From NCBI RefSeq assembly GCF_933775445.1, contig NC_065873.1, forward strand, positions 16,492,001 to 16,556,000: 64,000 nucleotides of DNA, given 5' to 3'. The notes under the pieces are model-generated. The model ran no database searches. It was not told where the DNA came from and worked only from the letters and a program-made list of their open reading frames with translations. A program made the position numbers and the translations under genes. The stretch comes from Argentina anserina (taxonomy: Eukaryota; Streptophyta; Magnoliopsida; Rosales; Rosaceae). Below are positions 32,279 through 44,247 of the stretch, piece by piece (the first letter of the stretch is position 1; each line of letters starts with the position of its first letter).

Positions 32279-33655
32279 CTAAACCCCTCCCATAAATGGA
32301 ACCGTCTGTTATGCGCCTGATCTCCGAGAGCCCTTGCATACGTGTCGATCAATTATAGGAAGGTAGAAGTGGGACAAGACATCTGTTAAATGAGAGACGG
32401 TTTGGAAAAAAAAAAGACACATGCGTAGTCGTAAAAGTTCAGATCCACTTCAAATTTGTTGTGCGAAGAGCCATAAATTCTGGAAAGAAGCAGTCGCTTC
32501 TCGGATCTTATAGTTTAGTTCATCGATCGGTTGATGCAATTGGGGATTTTGGGGGCGAGCCCGCACGGATAATCTAGAAAGCGAGTGACATGGCATCAGA
32601 GGCAAAGGGTCCTATATGCTACGAAATTAAGGAAATCGATCATAAAACCTATTGAAATCTCAGACCGGAGGTTGAAGAAGGGGAAGAACACGAAGATGAT
32701 GAAGCTATTATGAAGAAAAGAAATCTCTGAACTCGTGCATACTTGCCAACAAAGGTTGTTCTCTGTTTCCTCAAGTTGATGAAAACTGCAAATCCCCCAC
32801 AAAAAATTCCCCAATTCCTCAAAATCTACAGATTTCAAAGGACGACACCATCCGTAAATCTTCGGCTCTCCAAAATTCGAATTCTACTGATCTGATTCCT
32901 TTTCCTGGGGAATCGAATCTTTGCTCAATTGCTTGCTTTGCTTGTGGCTCAGATAGTGAGATCCTTTTGGCATGATCATTCAGTTATTCTTAATCATCTA
33001 ATCAAGAATTCTACATTTCTATTCCTTCAAGTTCTGAGCAGAGTCCATTTGCTTTGTTAGTTTCACAATTTGAGCATTCAGTAAAATTTCACAAACGCTA
33101 CTGTTTCGATAGGAAGAAACTGACGCCGTTTGCCAAAAAGACGTTGGGCTCCCGGAGAGTGGGCTCTTACCAGAACCCACCCCCATAAATATTGTCCACT
33201 CTCTATTTAAATGATTATATGAATTCTCCCACATCTACTTATAACTAAGAAAAAGAAACAACTTTTAACCTAATTTTGATCCATATATGCTTAATTAGTT
33301 GTTTAAAACGAACTCATGTGGAATGAAACTTTACAATTCAAACAAAGGTCAGAAGTAGCCGGGCAAAGGATCTAGCAATGAAGCTTACGCAAGATAGCGA
33401 AGTTGGAAACTACACTTCAGTTTTCGGCCAAAAGATAGCAAAGTTGTGTACGTGAAAAAATCCTTTCAGCTTTATGAAGTAAGAACTAGTTATAATATAT
33501 TAATATACATCGGGTTCTGAATCTTCTTATATGCTATAATCATATCTCTTGATTAACCAACCTTTACATAATCAGTTAATGTCATATAATCCATTACTGA
33601 CTGTCTATCATCAACTGGTCTGTCATTGATGATCGAGTTGGACAGTTTCTTACAC
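32279..33655. other. Intergenic, no recognised gene
   Basis: Minus ORFs of 80 (32596-32838) and 71 codons (33019-33234) show no motif. Gene remains could be present but I cannot identify them. Confidence 0.35.
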
Positions 33656-34619
33656 CCAAAGAATGCACGTTCGTTCTCAATTGTTCATTGAATTCATACG
33701 GCAAGAACCATATCCATCATGCTATGCTATTTATTATGTTGCATACACATGTAGTGGTCGAGCCATTCATCATTGTTACTAGAAAACATACAGGCATGCA
33801 GCTTAGTGTGATGCACCAACTCCATCGGCTACTAGATCGTCATTTCAAGGACGCTATGCACGCCAATGCACTGGCCAAGAGCAAACTCTTCTAACTCTGG
33901 AGCACTCTTGGAGAAGATATTGTTTTCGGCTGAAATCTCCATGGAACAAACTCGTTTGCATGCTCTTCTAGTCTTCTATACTGATGATGCTACGTTTCTA
34001 CTGATCAGATGAACTGTCTCCAAGCATGGTGGTCAGAAGTTCATTTCAGTCACGTGATAAGCGCATGAGGCATGATGGTACCAAATGACATGACGGATGG
34101 ACCTAATCCAAGCTGTGGTAACTCTGAATCTCTGATATGAATTGCAGCTCTTCATGCTTCAGTGAACCTTGGGCAGTATGCATATAATGGTTAATTATCC
34201 CCTAAATCGTACCACAATATGCCGAAGGTTCACTCCACATGAAGGAACATTTGAGTATGCTGAGTTCAAAAGGGATCCAGACAAATTACTACCTCAACAT
34301 GTTGCCTGAAAGAGCTGAGATGATCTGGGTATAGCACTAGCAGAGGTACCCTCAAAACACACAAATGATGAAGTGTTTTTGGGGCAAGGGGTTATCATCA
34401 TTATCGATAAACAATGAAGAGGTTGGGCAGGAGTTCGAAAAATCTTCAGAGAACTTCGAAGTATAGATAAAAGAATTGAAGACAAGAATGCCGATGCCAA
34501 GCTTAAAAACAGATAGGGTTGTGCCAAGATGCCTTGCATGCTTTTGTACCCTGGAACATCCAATATTGAATCCAATGGTCATCATGGGAAAGGGGAATCC
34601 TACTAGTATATCCATTTGA
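33656..34619 (+). pseudogene. Lipoxygenase C-terminal pseudogene
   Basis: Fragments in all three plus frames match plant lipoxygenase (fatty acid dioxygenase) in the correct order: LHTHVVVEPFIIVTRK and MHQLHRLLDRHFKDAMHANA (33734-33878; the family has IEPFVIATNR...HPHFRDTMNINALAR), LQAWWSEV (near 34020), ALHASVNLGQYAYNG (34141-34184; iron-ligand region H-A-x-x-N), GTFEYAEFKRDPDKLLPQH (34240-34300), EVFLGQG (34370), KNADAKLKNR and KMPCMLLYPGT (34488-34558), and the end GNPTSISI-stop (34594-34619), close to the conserved C-terminal Ile of lipoxygenases. Several stops (for example after ALAKSKLF at 33892) and frameshifts break it. The N-terminal two thirds are not visible. No introns are evident in the remains. 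Confidence 0.85.
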
Positions 34620-34904
34620 AATGTGATTTCAAGCACAGAAGAAATTACACAAACGTAATTGAAAACATCTACGCATATGTACTGAAAGAAAATAGTGGAA
34701 GTAAATACAGAGTACAGAAAATGTCAAAATGAGCAGCAAGCTGAAGGCAACATACCAACGCTGCAGACATTAAGGTGCTCCTTGGCATGACTTTAGACAT
34801 TAAGTTTTTTAGATTGCCCAAGAGAAGACTGAGAAATTGGTATTTAAGAGATGAAACGATTAAGAACATATCATTAAACTTGATTAGTACAGTTTGCTTT
34901 ATTC

Positions 34905-37565
34905 TCAACATCGACCATGAGGAGCAAAAGTTGCAGAATTAATTTTCTCAGCATTGCCTAGCACCATATCTGCAAGCATTTCAGCAGTTCCGAGAGCCTG
35001 AAATTGAACCAATATGGTGGATAAATTTTTCTGTTGAATGAAATAAGAGTAACACAAACCAGTAAAAATTAAACATATGCACATGCTAGGAAACATAATC
35101 CAAACCTGCAGTATAATTCACAAAAATAATTAAGCATTAAAAATTTCTTTCTTCAGACCAAAAAGAAAAAACTGAAACTTCTTTCTTATTTGAATCTTGG
35201 GTTTATCTTTCTCGCAAAAATTCTATATAATCAGCATAATCAAAATGTGTGAGTATTACCATGGAAAGTCCTCCCCCTTCATGACCAGTGGCAAGGAACA
35301 AGTTTGGCAAACCTGGCACAGGCCCAATCATTGGCTTCCCATCAGGCACTGAGATTGTACGTTTATTTCAGTAATCAATTTCACAGGACCAGACTTTTGA
35401 GAACTGTATAGCTTTGAAATTATTATTTTTCACTTTCGAAGGTTTGAAAAGATATCAGGATGCAAACTTACTGTAAGGTCGTAATCCTACTCTAACTTCT
35501 CTGCTCTTACTAAAATCTATTAGGGGCTTCTCTCTTAATTTGGGAAAGAATTCCCTAGCACGATCCCATATACGACCGATGATGACTTCTTCCACTTCCG
35601 TGCAGAACCCAGCAAATTGGCGGCTGCTCCCTAGAAGTCATAAACAAGAGCTGGTAGTGACTAGTGAGACCTTCAGATTTGTAAATCTATGAAAGCTTGT
35701 CATACAGAAACGTGATATGTAAAGCTTTGTGGAAATTTGCAGTAGTAATTAATAAGCATGAAACAGCTATATCTGGTATAAGTCTGAGATCTCTAAACTC
35801 ATACATATGTGAAATTTATAATTTTGGTATCACTATTGGAAAGAACAAAAACACGAGTAGTGTTGTAAAAGTTTACCAAGAACAATGTTCCCCACTGTAT
35901 CCATGGTGGCTGTCATTGAAATAGACAAGGTCTGATCAAGCAAGCTGGGAGCCAATGGAACTGTACTTTGATGATCAACATATCCCACCTCCATCAGACC
36001 ATGATTGAGTTGAAAGGAATTGAAATTCTCAAGCACCAGAAGATGACCCTGCAATACAGACTAAGTATCAGATGCATCTAAACATAAAAGCTGGAAACAT
36101 TAGAGCTTCTTTTCAAGAAGGTGTGAGGGCTTAAAGAGTTATTTTCAATTGATTATCCCTAATAAAAGAGACATTAATGGCATCAAGCATCTGGAAAAGA
36201 AATCATAGACTCATAATATAGATAAGAGTGAGTGCTATATTTTAACCAGATCCTGGATCCAAAAACCAAAGTACCTTTCGTGGTTTGACAGGGACGTCCA
36301 GTACAATTTCTGATTCTCTAATCAGGTCCTGCATCAATGATCCACTCCAACAACCAGCTGCCACCACAATAGCCTTTCTACATTTCAGGATACTCCTGGA
36401 AGTCTGAATACCCTCAACCTCCCTACTGCCACTAGATCTGAGCGTATAATGAATTGCAATGGCATTAGCTCAATGATCTAGCTCACCTATAAAAATCAAA
36501 ACTTTCATTCGTACGTATGATCACAAACCTCAACAAACTCATCACTGGATCGTTATAAAACTCAGCATACCGACCCTCTGATGAATAAAGCCTATTACCC
36601 TACACAAGTATGAAAAACAAACTAGTGGTAAAATTCACCACAATTTTCACCAAGCTGTGTCTTGTATCAAGTTCTATAGAATTCATGACCATAAAAGAAA
36701 ATGAACACCTTTTCAAGAAACTCAACGGCACGATGAGCATCCAGTTGGGAATCGTCAGGCAGAAAAGCAGCCCCAGTATGCTCATCAACCCTCAACTCAG
36801 GTTCCTTCACACGCAAGTCACCCGCCGACAAGTACTCTGCTCTTATCCCAGCTCCACATTGCTGCTCCACCCTCCCTTTCAACACCTCTAACTCCTCCTT
36901 ACTCCTACCAACTAGCATGCTCCCTATATACAAAACACATCACCACTCAAACACACATCCAAAACCAACAAAGGGATCCCCCCAGAGTATCGAAAATACC
37001 TGTTTTCTTCCAGCCCAATTGTTCTAAGGGGTCTAATCCTTGCACCCTTAAGCTCTCAGCCAATTCCTCCCAAAGCTTCTGGCTTCTCAGCCCCAGCTCC
37101 CAAAGCTCGCTGTTTGGTGTCTTGTGTGCCATCCATATATACCCTTGCCCTGAATTAAGAAAAGTCAAAGTTTTGACATTGACCCAACGTTTCTCAAACA
37201 CTTATTGACAGAAAAAAGACCTTACCGGCGCCGGTGGCACCGGAGCAGGGGACCGCCTTGTCGACCACGGCCACGGATAGGTCCGACCGGGTCAGGAACT
37301 CTCGGGCTATGGTCAACCCGATGATCCCGGCTCCGATGATCAGAACATCGAACGTTTGGGATGCGGGGACCGGAGTAGGCGCGGGTTCAGCGCGTCGGAC
37401 TCCGGTGGCGATATAGGGAATTGCTCTCCATGTGGATTTGACGGCGAAGGGGTTTGATTGATGAGAGGTGAAGCGGCCGGAGGATTGGGAGCGGTTGCGG
37501 GAAGAGAATACGGTGTCGTTTTTGTGAGGGTTTGGGAGGGAGAGAAAGATCGAAGCTGAAGCCAT
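34905..37565 (-). CDS. DAO-family FAD-dependent oxidoreductase, plastid-targeted (At5g48440-like)
   Basis: Nine exons (37565-37226, 37149-37000, 36923-36709, 36599-36529, 36437-36275, 36048-35877, 35630-35472, 35348-35260, 34997-34905) give 483 residues. A Ser/Arg-rich transit-like N-terminus precedes the FAD-binding motif GAGIIGL within FDVLIIGAGIIGLTIAREF (about residue 75). Later motifs are AVVDKAVPCSGATGAGQGY, the DSQLDAHRAV segment, IVVAAGCWSG, PVKPRKGHLLVLE and the C-terminal FAD loop PMIGPVPGLPNLFLATGHEG, all typical of the D-amino-acid/glycine oxidase (DAO) superfamily. The substrate is not known; the nearest plant relatives are annotated simply as FAD-dependent oxidoreductases. Its 3' end converges on the lipoxygenase pseudogene 285 bp away. 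Confidence 0.9.
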
Positions 37566-37934
37566 GAGTGGCGTCTTTGAGTGTTGACCCCTGAGAAAAT
37601 ATGGAAACTTTGAATACCGTTTGAACCTGGCGGCAGTGTTTTGCCTATAACACGCGCATATACGACGAGTCGTTTACTACAGAACAGATGAGGAACTCAA
37701 AATTCAAGGGCTATTTTCATTGAATTATATGAATAGTTCACGATACAAAATTCAATTACATTAGACACCCTGGTCGAATCTCTAACATGACACAGTAATT
37801 TCATCAGCTGAAAAAAACTTCCGAAATTTCGATATGATAATCTAAGGACCTCATTTCGTGTTTTAAAGTCTTCTGTACACCAATTAGTGAGCTTGAGCAA
37901 AACTGATTTCATTTAAACACTGCATCAGTACGTA

Positions 37935-40851
37935 TTAGAGGTTGGCGAAATTAATCATGGAGTCGGCCGACCAAAGAATTTCTCTGCGATTTGTTGTTGA
38001 ATCAGCTTCCATACTGTACTCTGGATCTTCTAAAGCTTTGTCCAAGGAGTCTGCTAGATCTGCCTCCCATAAGCCCAACTTACAGACTCGCTTGTAAGTT
38101 CCATAATCTGTTGCTCTTAGACCCTCTGAGACCATCTCCTTCAAGGATCCAGAAATGTTTGCGTGACTTACAACGTCAAGGAAAGTTTCAGATAAACCAG
38201 GTTGCCGGAAGACAACAATGGCACAGCTCTTATCTACTATCCGAACATCAAAGTTTTCCAAGAATACATCATGTGACTTTTGCAGCATGCTCTTGAGCAT
38301 TCCAGCAGTCAACCCACTTCTAAATCCCCACAAGAAGACCAAATGATCACAGCTGATTTTTGTCATATTACCACTCCAGATTCGGACATCCTCATCTGAT
38401 TCTTGGGGAATGTCAGAGAGATTGGATATGTTAGCGTACTCTTCAAGGGCTGGAGCTAAAAGGTGATTGTTAGATGGCGTAGCATTCTTCGGAATTTTCA
38501 GGATGGTGCAGAGCTTAGCAAATAAATAACAGATCTTCACGATAATATGCCTATGAACATTGCCTTCATTTTCTGTAAATGACAACCACAGACATTGTAT
38601 TTATTAATAAGTTAGCCATTTCATCTGACATGATGAAAAAAGTATATAACAAAAATGCAGTTAAGATCTTCCAAGTTCCAAGTTCCAAGTATTGTTTTTT
38701 TTTTAAAAGAATCAATTCGGCATGCTTTTTTTTTTTTTTACATTATCAATATTGTGAAACAAAATGCAGAACTTTGTTTCATTGTAAATCTAACAGAGAA
38801 ACAACCCTGTGGCATTACTGTACAGCTCTCTGTGAATGAAAACTAGGAAAATTGATTTTACCTTGGGGCAAAGTTTCCAAATCAATAGGTGCAAAGTAAT
38901 GATTATTGAGGTAGGAGATAGCTGCAGGTATATTGGTCACCTTCCTTAAAGGGCCAATATTCTTCATCAGATGGTTGACATCAAGTATATGGGGAAAAAC
39001 TAAGCTCAAAGAGCCTGTGAACTCATCTATGTTAGCCGGCAGAGGGGAGATAAATTTTGAATAAATGAACGTAAAATCTGCAGAAAGCAAAATTCAAAAT
39101 ATAAGAAATGAAAGATGGAGCAATGGTCAATTTAGGAGGATCAAAAGACAAAGATATTTATCAAATAGAGAAACACCATTAAGGGAATTGTGGGAGACAA
39201 CAGGTTTCTGTGAAGCAGAAATCAGATCGATCACCTCACGAAATCCACGAAACCTCTTGCTTTGTTCCTCCTCACCATTTAGAAGCTCTTTCTATATATT
39301 CAAATCAAAAATTAATTTACACAACCCTGATGTTGATGATGCACAAACCAAAAATTTAAAATCTCTTACTAACCTCAAACAAGTCCTTGTCCTCTTTAGA
39401 ACTTATCAAAACAACTCGAACAGACTTAGTACTTCCACCCTTCGCCGGGATTATTACAGGAACAAGTTCATAACTGAACTCTTTTAGCATCTGAAACCAA
39501 AAACCAAAAGCATTAAATTAACATAATTCTGATTAATTTATCACCGTAATCTAAAGGATTAACACCTATGTCCAAGCAATGTACCTCCAGTGCAAGCTGT
39601 ACTTGACGCTCACTGCAAACATCTATATCCATGTATGGCCTCGATCCATAGAGTTCAGTCCCCACCACAAGTTTTCTCAAGGAACTCACCAGCACATCTG
39701 CAAATAGAAGTGAATAGAGGTTCCAATTACAAGACAATAGAAGTAAAACAAACAAATAAAAAAAGGATCATGAACCCACAACACTTTTCTTACCTTCTTT
39801 TGAGCAAGACTTCTTGCACGTAATTATCCAATTCTTAACTCGTGATTTGATTCTCTGAATAAAAATTGTGTCAGCAACAGTATGGATTACAGAAGAGTCT
39901 TTTACATAGTTGCTGGGTGTCGACCATGTCGCATTCCCTATCCGCGCTTTAGCTGCAGATTCCTGTGCTTTAGATAAGTATGATATACCTGTCACCAGAC
40001 AAAACAGAACTAAATCTCAAAACACCATACCAAATCGCTAAACCCCCAACTGAATCCAACAAGAACTCATTGTTTCTGGTTGGAGTAAAACCCCCCAATT
40101 TCACATCAGCAAGCACAAAAAATATACATGATCGCAAGACACAACTCAAAAGGCTCCATTTGACTATCAAAATCAAAATAACAAGAACAGGGTAGTATAA
40201 ACTATCAACAATTCTCTCTGACACATACTCTTCCAATCTCTCCTAAACCCTAAAAACATTAACTTGGTCTAAAAGTTTCCGACTTTGAATGACAGAAATG
40301 CTCACCATCATAAATGCAGGCATTAAAATCAAACCCTTCTTGAACCATAGACGTCAACTGTGACGTTAGAATTGAAAAACTATAAGCCGGCATCCCCATT
40401 TTCAGCTCATCTCTAGGATACAACACAAAGTTATACCTGCGCCAAAAAAAAACAAACTCACATCATCAAAACACGTACATAAATACGTACACGTATTCGT
40501 ACAGTAGAAGCAAAAAAAATGTACTAACGGGTGAGCCTTGAGCTTGGAGCCTCTTAGACTAAAAGGGCAAGCAGCGAACTGCAGCACCTGAAAACGCTCC
40601 GCCGCATACTTCGCTTTCAAATACGCCGTGTCGTTTGTATCAAACGGCAACGGCCGGTGCCACCTCGCCGAAAACGACCCCGTTTTCTGCAGCGACACGG
40701 CGACAAAGTCCGACACGGCCAGGTCAGCCTTGAACTCCTCCACCGCCGCATTGAAATTCGCCTTCGTCACCTCCCTCACCTCACCTTTCCTCCTCCTCCT
40801 CCCCGCCTCGGCGCTCGTGCCGAGCAGACGCCGCCGAATCAGAGCCGCCAT
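37935..40851 (-). CDS. PARN-like poly(A)-specific ribonuclease homologue (At3g25430-like)
   Basis: Eight exons (40851-40529, 40436-40306, 39988-39794, 39697-39585, 39490-39374, 39291-39177, 39077-38862, 38572-37935) give 615 residues in the CAF1/PARN family of 3' deadenylases. The start is MAALIRRRLLG, a likely organellar presequence, although an in-frame Met 58 codons upstream exists. Family landmarks are SDFVAVSLQKTGSF, RFQVLQFAACPF, YNFVLYPRDEL, GFDFNACIYDG and KPVVSHNSLNDFTFIYSKF. In active PARN the first catalytic motif has Asp-x-Glu (DGEF); here the matching segment reads SLQKTG, so the first two metal ligands are missing, while the HNxLxD Asp is kept. It may therefore be inactive or act as an RNA-binding partner. 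It is divergent from ZRF1. Confidence 0.88.
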
Positions 40852-41646
40852 GGTTGAGCTGAAACAACCGGAGTGATGTAAACAGTTTATTAAGCTTTCA
40901 TTTGTCGAAGTTGGGCCTGGGGAATGGGCAGGCCCAAATGGGTGGCCCAAGGTGGGGGATATTAATGAAGGAAGAAAGCTGGGAGGTGACACGTGTGGGG
41001 GCGTAGGTGGTTTAAGAAGCCCCAATTGGGGAATCGATTAGGGCATTGGAGCTTTATATATGTAAACCGCGAGCAAACCTGGGACGAGGCTGAGCGACGG
41101 CGACTGTTATTCAACTCCAGTACCAGCTTCGATCCTCCTCCAAGTCTCCTCCTTTACTCGCTGTTGTCTCCATTTCTTTCATCGCCGCCTTCTTCTACTC
41201 CCACAGGTTATGGTTTTGTCCTCCGCCGCCGCCTCTTTTTTTTTTTTTTTGTATATAAATTTCATGCTCTGTAGTTATTGTTCATCTTATTGTTCTTGCA
41301 TGAGTTTGATTCTTGTGAAAGGTCTTGAGTTTGTTTATAAAGTTTGAGTCTTTGTTTTTGAGGAACGTATAATGAAAGTTCTGTTTCTGCTTGGCTTTTT
41401 TTCATTTTTGATTAGTTCAGATTGTTTAATTTAATTAGGTTTTATGTGATTAATTAGCTTTCTTTTGGTTTTGTACGAGTAATATGATGTTCTGGTCATG
41501 TAAAATGGTTGTGTATAGTGTTTGTTTCTGATTGAAGATTGGTTGTCAGTGCAGTGGGGAGATTGTTTTCGAGTCATATTCCAAGATAATTGTGAAGCTC
41601 ATTTGGAGGTTTTTGAATTCGGGAGTGTCGATTTGTTACGGGAGCT
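40852..41646 (+). promoter_or_regulatory. Divergent promoter of PARN-like and ZRF1 genes, with ZRF1 5' UTR intron
   Basis: The start codons are 795 bp apart. A TTTATATATG TATA-like box lies at about 41051. ZRF1 has a probable 5' UTR exon ending ACTCCCACAG|GTTATG near 41208 and an acceptor TTGTCAGTGCAG near 41555, so an intron of about 350 bp separates promoter and coding exon. ACACGTG (G-box core) occurs at about 40990. Confidence 0.55.
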
Positions 41647-43620
41647 ATGGGTGTGCAGAGCAAGCTCCGTCTGATTACGTATTCGGAGGAGATAGTAGAT
41701 GGGAAACCAATCTATGTTTCTTCCAACGGGCTGCCGGTGAAGGCTGTTGGGAAGGAGCCGGCTGGGCATTCTTTCCATGCGGTGGCTCTGAAGATGCGTG
41801 GTTGGGTTGAGGAGGTTGCGAGCCCTGAAGATGTGAAGGTGGCTGATAAGGAGCAGACGTCTCTGCCGTCGTTTGATTCATATAGCAGCAGCAAAGGAAA
41901 AAAGAAGTCGGGTGGTGAAGGGAAGCAACAGCAGGATCACTATGCGTTGCTGGGTTTGAGTCATTTGAGGTATCTTGCCACAGAGGAGCAGATAAGGAAA
42001 AGCTACCGTGAGACTGCTTTGAAGTTTCATCCTGACAAGCAGGCCTCCCTTCTTCTTGCGGAGGAAACTGAAGATGCTAAGCAGACTAAGAAGGACGAGA
42101 TAGAGACCCACTTTAAGTCCATTCAGGAAGCGTATGAGGTTTTGATTGACCCTGTGAAGAGAAGAATTTATGACTCCACTGATGAGTTTGATGATGATAC
42201 CCCCACTGAATGTGCCCCGCAGGACTTTTTCAAGGTGTTTGGTCCTGCTTTTATGAGGAACGGGCGGTGGTCGGTTAACCAACCAATCCCATTTTTAGGG
42301 GATGATAATACTTCATTGAAGGAAGTGGATGATTTTTATAACTTTTGGTACAGCTTCAAAAGCTGGAGAGAGTTCCCGCACGAGGACGAGTATGATCTTG
42401 AACAAGCTGAATCACGTGATCATAAGAGGTGGATGGAAAGGCAAAATGCAAAGGTTACAGAAAAGGCCAGAAAGGAGGAGTATGCGAGGATACGTAATCT
42501 TGTTGATAATGCCTACAAAAGAGACCCGAGGATTGCGAAAAGAAAGGAAACAGAGAAAGCTGAGAAGCAGAAGAAAAAGCAGGCCAAGTATCTGGCCAAG
42601 AAATTACAGGAGGAGGAAGCAGCGAGGGCGGCTGAAGAGGAGAAGCGAAGGAAAGAGGAGGAGGAAAAGCGAGCTGCAGAAGCTGCGTCGCAGCAGAAAA
42701 AACTAAGAGAGAAAGAGAAAAAACTGTTGCGCAAGGAGCGGAGTCGTCTGCGAACACTCTCTGGGCCTGTTATATCGCAGCGTTTGCTCAATATTGCTGA
42801 GGATGATGTGGAGAGCCTTTGTTCGTCTCTTAATCTTGAGCAGCTTAGGAGTATATGTGACAGGATGGAGAGCAAAGCAGGGGTGGAGCTTGCAAAAGTT
42901 CTCAGAGATGCACATGGTGGAGATAACAATGATGTAGAGGGAAATAAAGAAGAGGAGAAGAAGATGACTCCACAACAGAATGGTTCTGTGGTGAGTAATG
43001 GTGTTGTTCAGTTAAGTAGCTATGAGAAGAAGGAGAAACCATGGAACAAAGAAGAGATTGAGCTTTTGAGGAAAGCAATGGTGAAATTTCCAAAAGGTAC
43101 ATCTCGAAGGTGGGAGGTTGTTTCGGACTTCATTGGTACTGGGAGATCTGTTGAAGAAATTCTGAAGGCAACCAAAACGGTCCTGCTCCAGAAACCTGAT
43201 TCTAGCAAAGCTTTTGATTCTTTTCTCGAAAAGAGGAAACCTGCACCAACTATTGCCTCACCACTTACAACAAGAGTGGAAGTAGAAGGGGTATCATCGA
43301 CTCCTCGGGAAACTGAAAACAGTGCTGGCAAGAGCGACAAGGCAGAAGACAAGTCCGGAGAGTCGCCGAGTGGAAGTGCAAAAGACCAGAGTCCTAATGA
43401 TCCAAATGCTGCCAATGGATTACCGTCGAGCTCAGAGCAAGACGTGTGGTCAGCTGTACAAGAAAGGGCACTAGTTCAGGCTCTGAAAACTTTTCCAAAG
43501 GAAGCCAGTCAGCGGTGGGAGAGAGTTGCTGCTGCTGTACCTGGGAAGAGTGTGAACCAATGCAAGAAGAAGTTTTCGTTGCTGAAGGAGAGCTTCAGAA
43601 ACAAGAAGACTTCTGCTTAA
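41647..43620 (+). CDS. ZRF1: ZRF1/DNAJC2-type zuotin-related J protein with two SANT domains
   Basis: A 657-residue single coding exon. An N-terminal zuotin-type region is followed by the J domain (about residues 97-178: DHYALLGLSHLRYLATEE..., with the Hsp70-stimulating HPD at 128-130). Then come the ribosome/UBD region (DFFKVFGPAFMRNGRWS, DDFYNFWYSFKSWREFPHED), a long charged helical stretch (KKQAKYLAKKLQEEEAARAA), and two SANT/Myb domains at about 464-515 (WNKEEIELLRKAMVKFPKG) and 599-648 (VWSAVQERALVQALKTFPKE). This order is that of ZRF1 in plants and animals. It works as a cytosolic ribosome-bound co-chaperone and, in the nucleus, binds ubiquitinated H2A and helps switch chromatin states; Arabidopsis ZRF1a/b act in development. 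All expected domains are intact. Confidence 0.95.
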   Translation: MGVQSKLRLITYSEEIVDGKPIYVSSNGLPVKAVGKEPAGHSFHAVALKMRGWVEEVASPEDVKVADKEQTSLPSFDSYSSSKGKKKSGGEGKQQQDHYALLGLSHLRYLATEEQIRKSYRETALKFHPDKQASLLLAEETEDAKQTKKDEIETHFKSIQEAYEVLIDPVKRRIYDSTDEFDDDTPTECAPQDFFKVFGPAFMRNGRWSVNQPIPFLGDDNTSLKEVDDFYNFWYSFKSWREFPHEDEYDLEQAESRDHKRWMERQNAKVTEKARKEEYARIRNLVDNAYKRDPRIAKRKETEKAEKQKKKQAKYLAKKLQEEEAARAAEEEKRRKEEEEKRAAEAASQQKKLREKEKKLLRKERSRLRTLSGPVISQRLLNIAEDDVESLCSSLNLEQLRSICDRMESKAGVELAKVLRDAHGGDNNDVEGNKEEEKKMTPQQNGSVVSNGVVQLSSYEKKEKPWNKEEIELLRKAMVKFPKGTSRRWEVVSDFIGTGRSVEEILKATKTVLLQKPDSSKAFDSFLEKRKPAPTIASPLTTRVEVEGVSSTPRETENSAGKSDKAEDKSGESPSGSAKDQSPNDPNAANGLPSSSEQDVWSAVQERALVQALKTFPKEASQRWERVAAAVPGKSVNQCKKKFSLLKESFRNKKTSA

Positions 43621-44247
43621 TTTGCTGGGATTTTTCTTGCTGATGATGCAGATTACTAAGTTGCATGTGGAAATCATTTAGAGTATCTCATACCTAATTC
43701 TTTTTAGGCAGAGACCTTTCAAGCTTTGTGTCAGGTAAAGATTGAGAGCATTACTGGGTTTCTGCCGCCTGGATTTTGCCATACAGGTCTAATAGCTATT
43801 TGGAAGAGGGGTTATGTTTTGTATTACTTTTCTGAGCATGTTTTATTTAATGTATCCGGGGTTCACTGCGTTGCGAGATCTGAGATCTCAAGATGCATGA
43901 ATATGGGAAGAGCATTTTGATGGAGATTAGCTGATGTTTCATTTTAGGGATGGAGTGCATCTCATTAGCATCGTTTTATTGTTAATCAGATTTACATATC
44001 TACTACACGGATGTTGCCGCCAGTTCTATGATAGGCTTGACTCTAGAGATAATTATTATTATATATCTATATTAATAATGCAATTTTGATATCAAATTTA
44101 GACTGCAAATACCAAGCTGGTAGTAAAACTGAAAGAGGTTATTGAAATCAAGGAGTTCCTTTTGATCATTTATTTCCCTCATCTATAAGTTCATACGGTG
44201 TACGCAATAAATAGCAACACTGCCCTATTCCTCTGAATTTGTTCTTC
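43621..44247. other. 3' flanks of ZRF1 and SCPL20 (convergent genes)
   Basis: The ZRF1 3' UTR (about 250 bp) and the SCPL20 3' UTR face each other. No other feature is seen. Confidence 0.5.

Noticed and set aside
34352..34636. Minus-strand ORFs of 93-94 codons over the lipoxygenase relic
   Set aside because: They are antisense shadows of plus-strand lipoxygenase fragments that match the family in order.
41878..43415. Several minus-strand ORFs over ZRF1, up to 138 codons
   Set aside because: Shadows of the charged, repetitive ZRF1 coding sequence.
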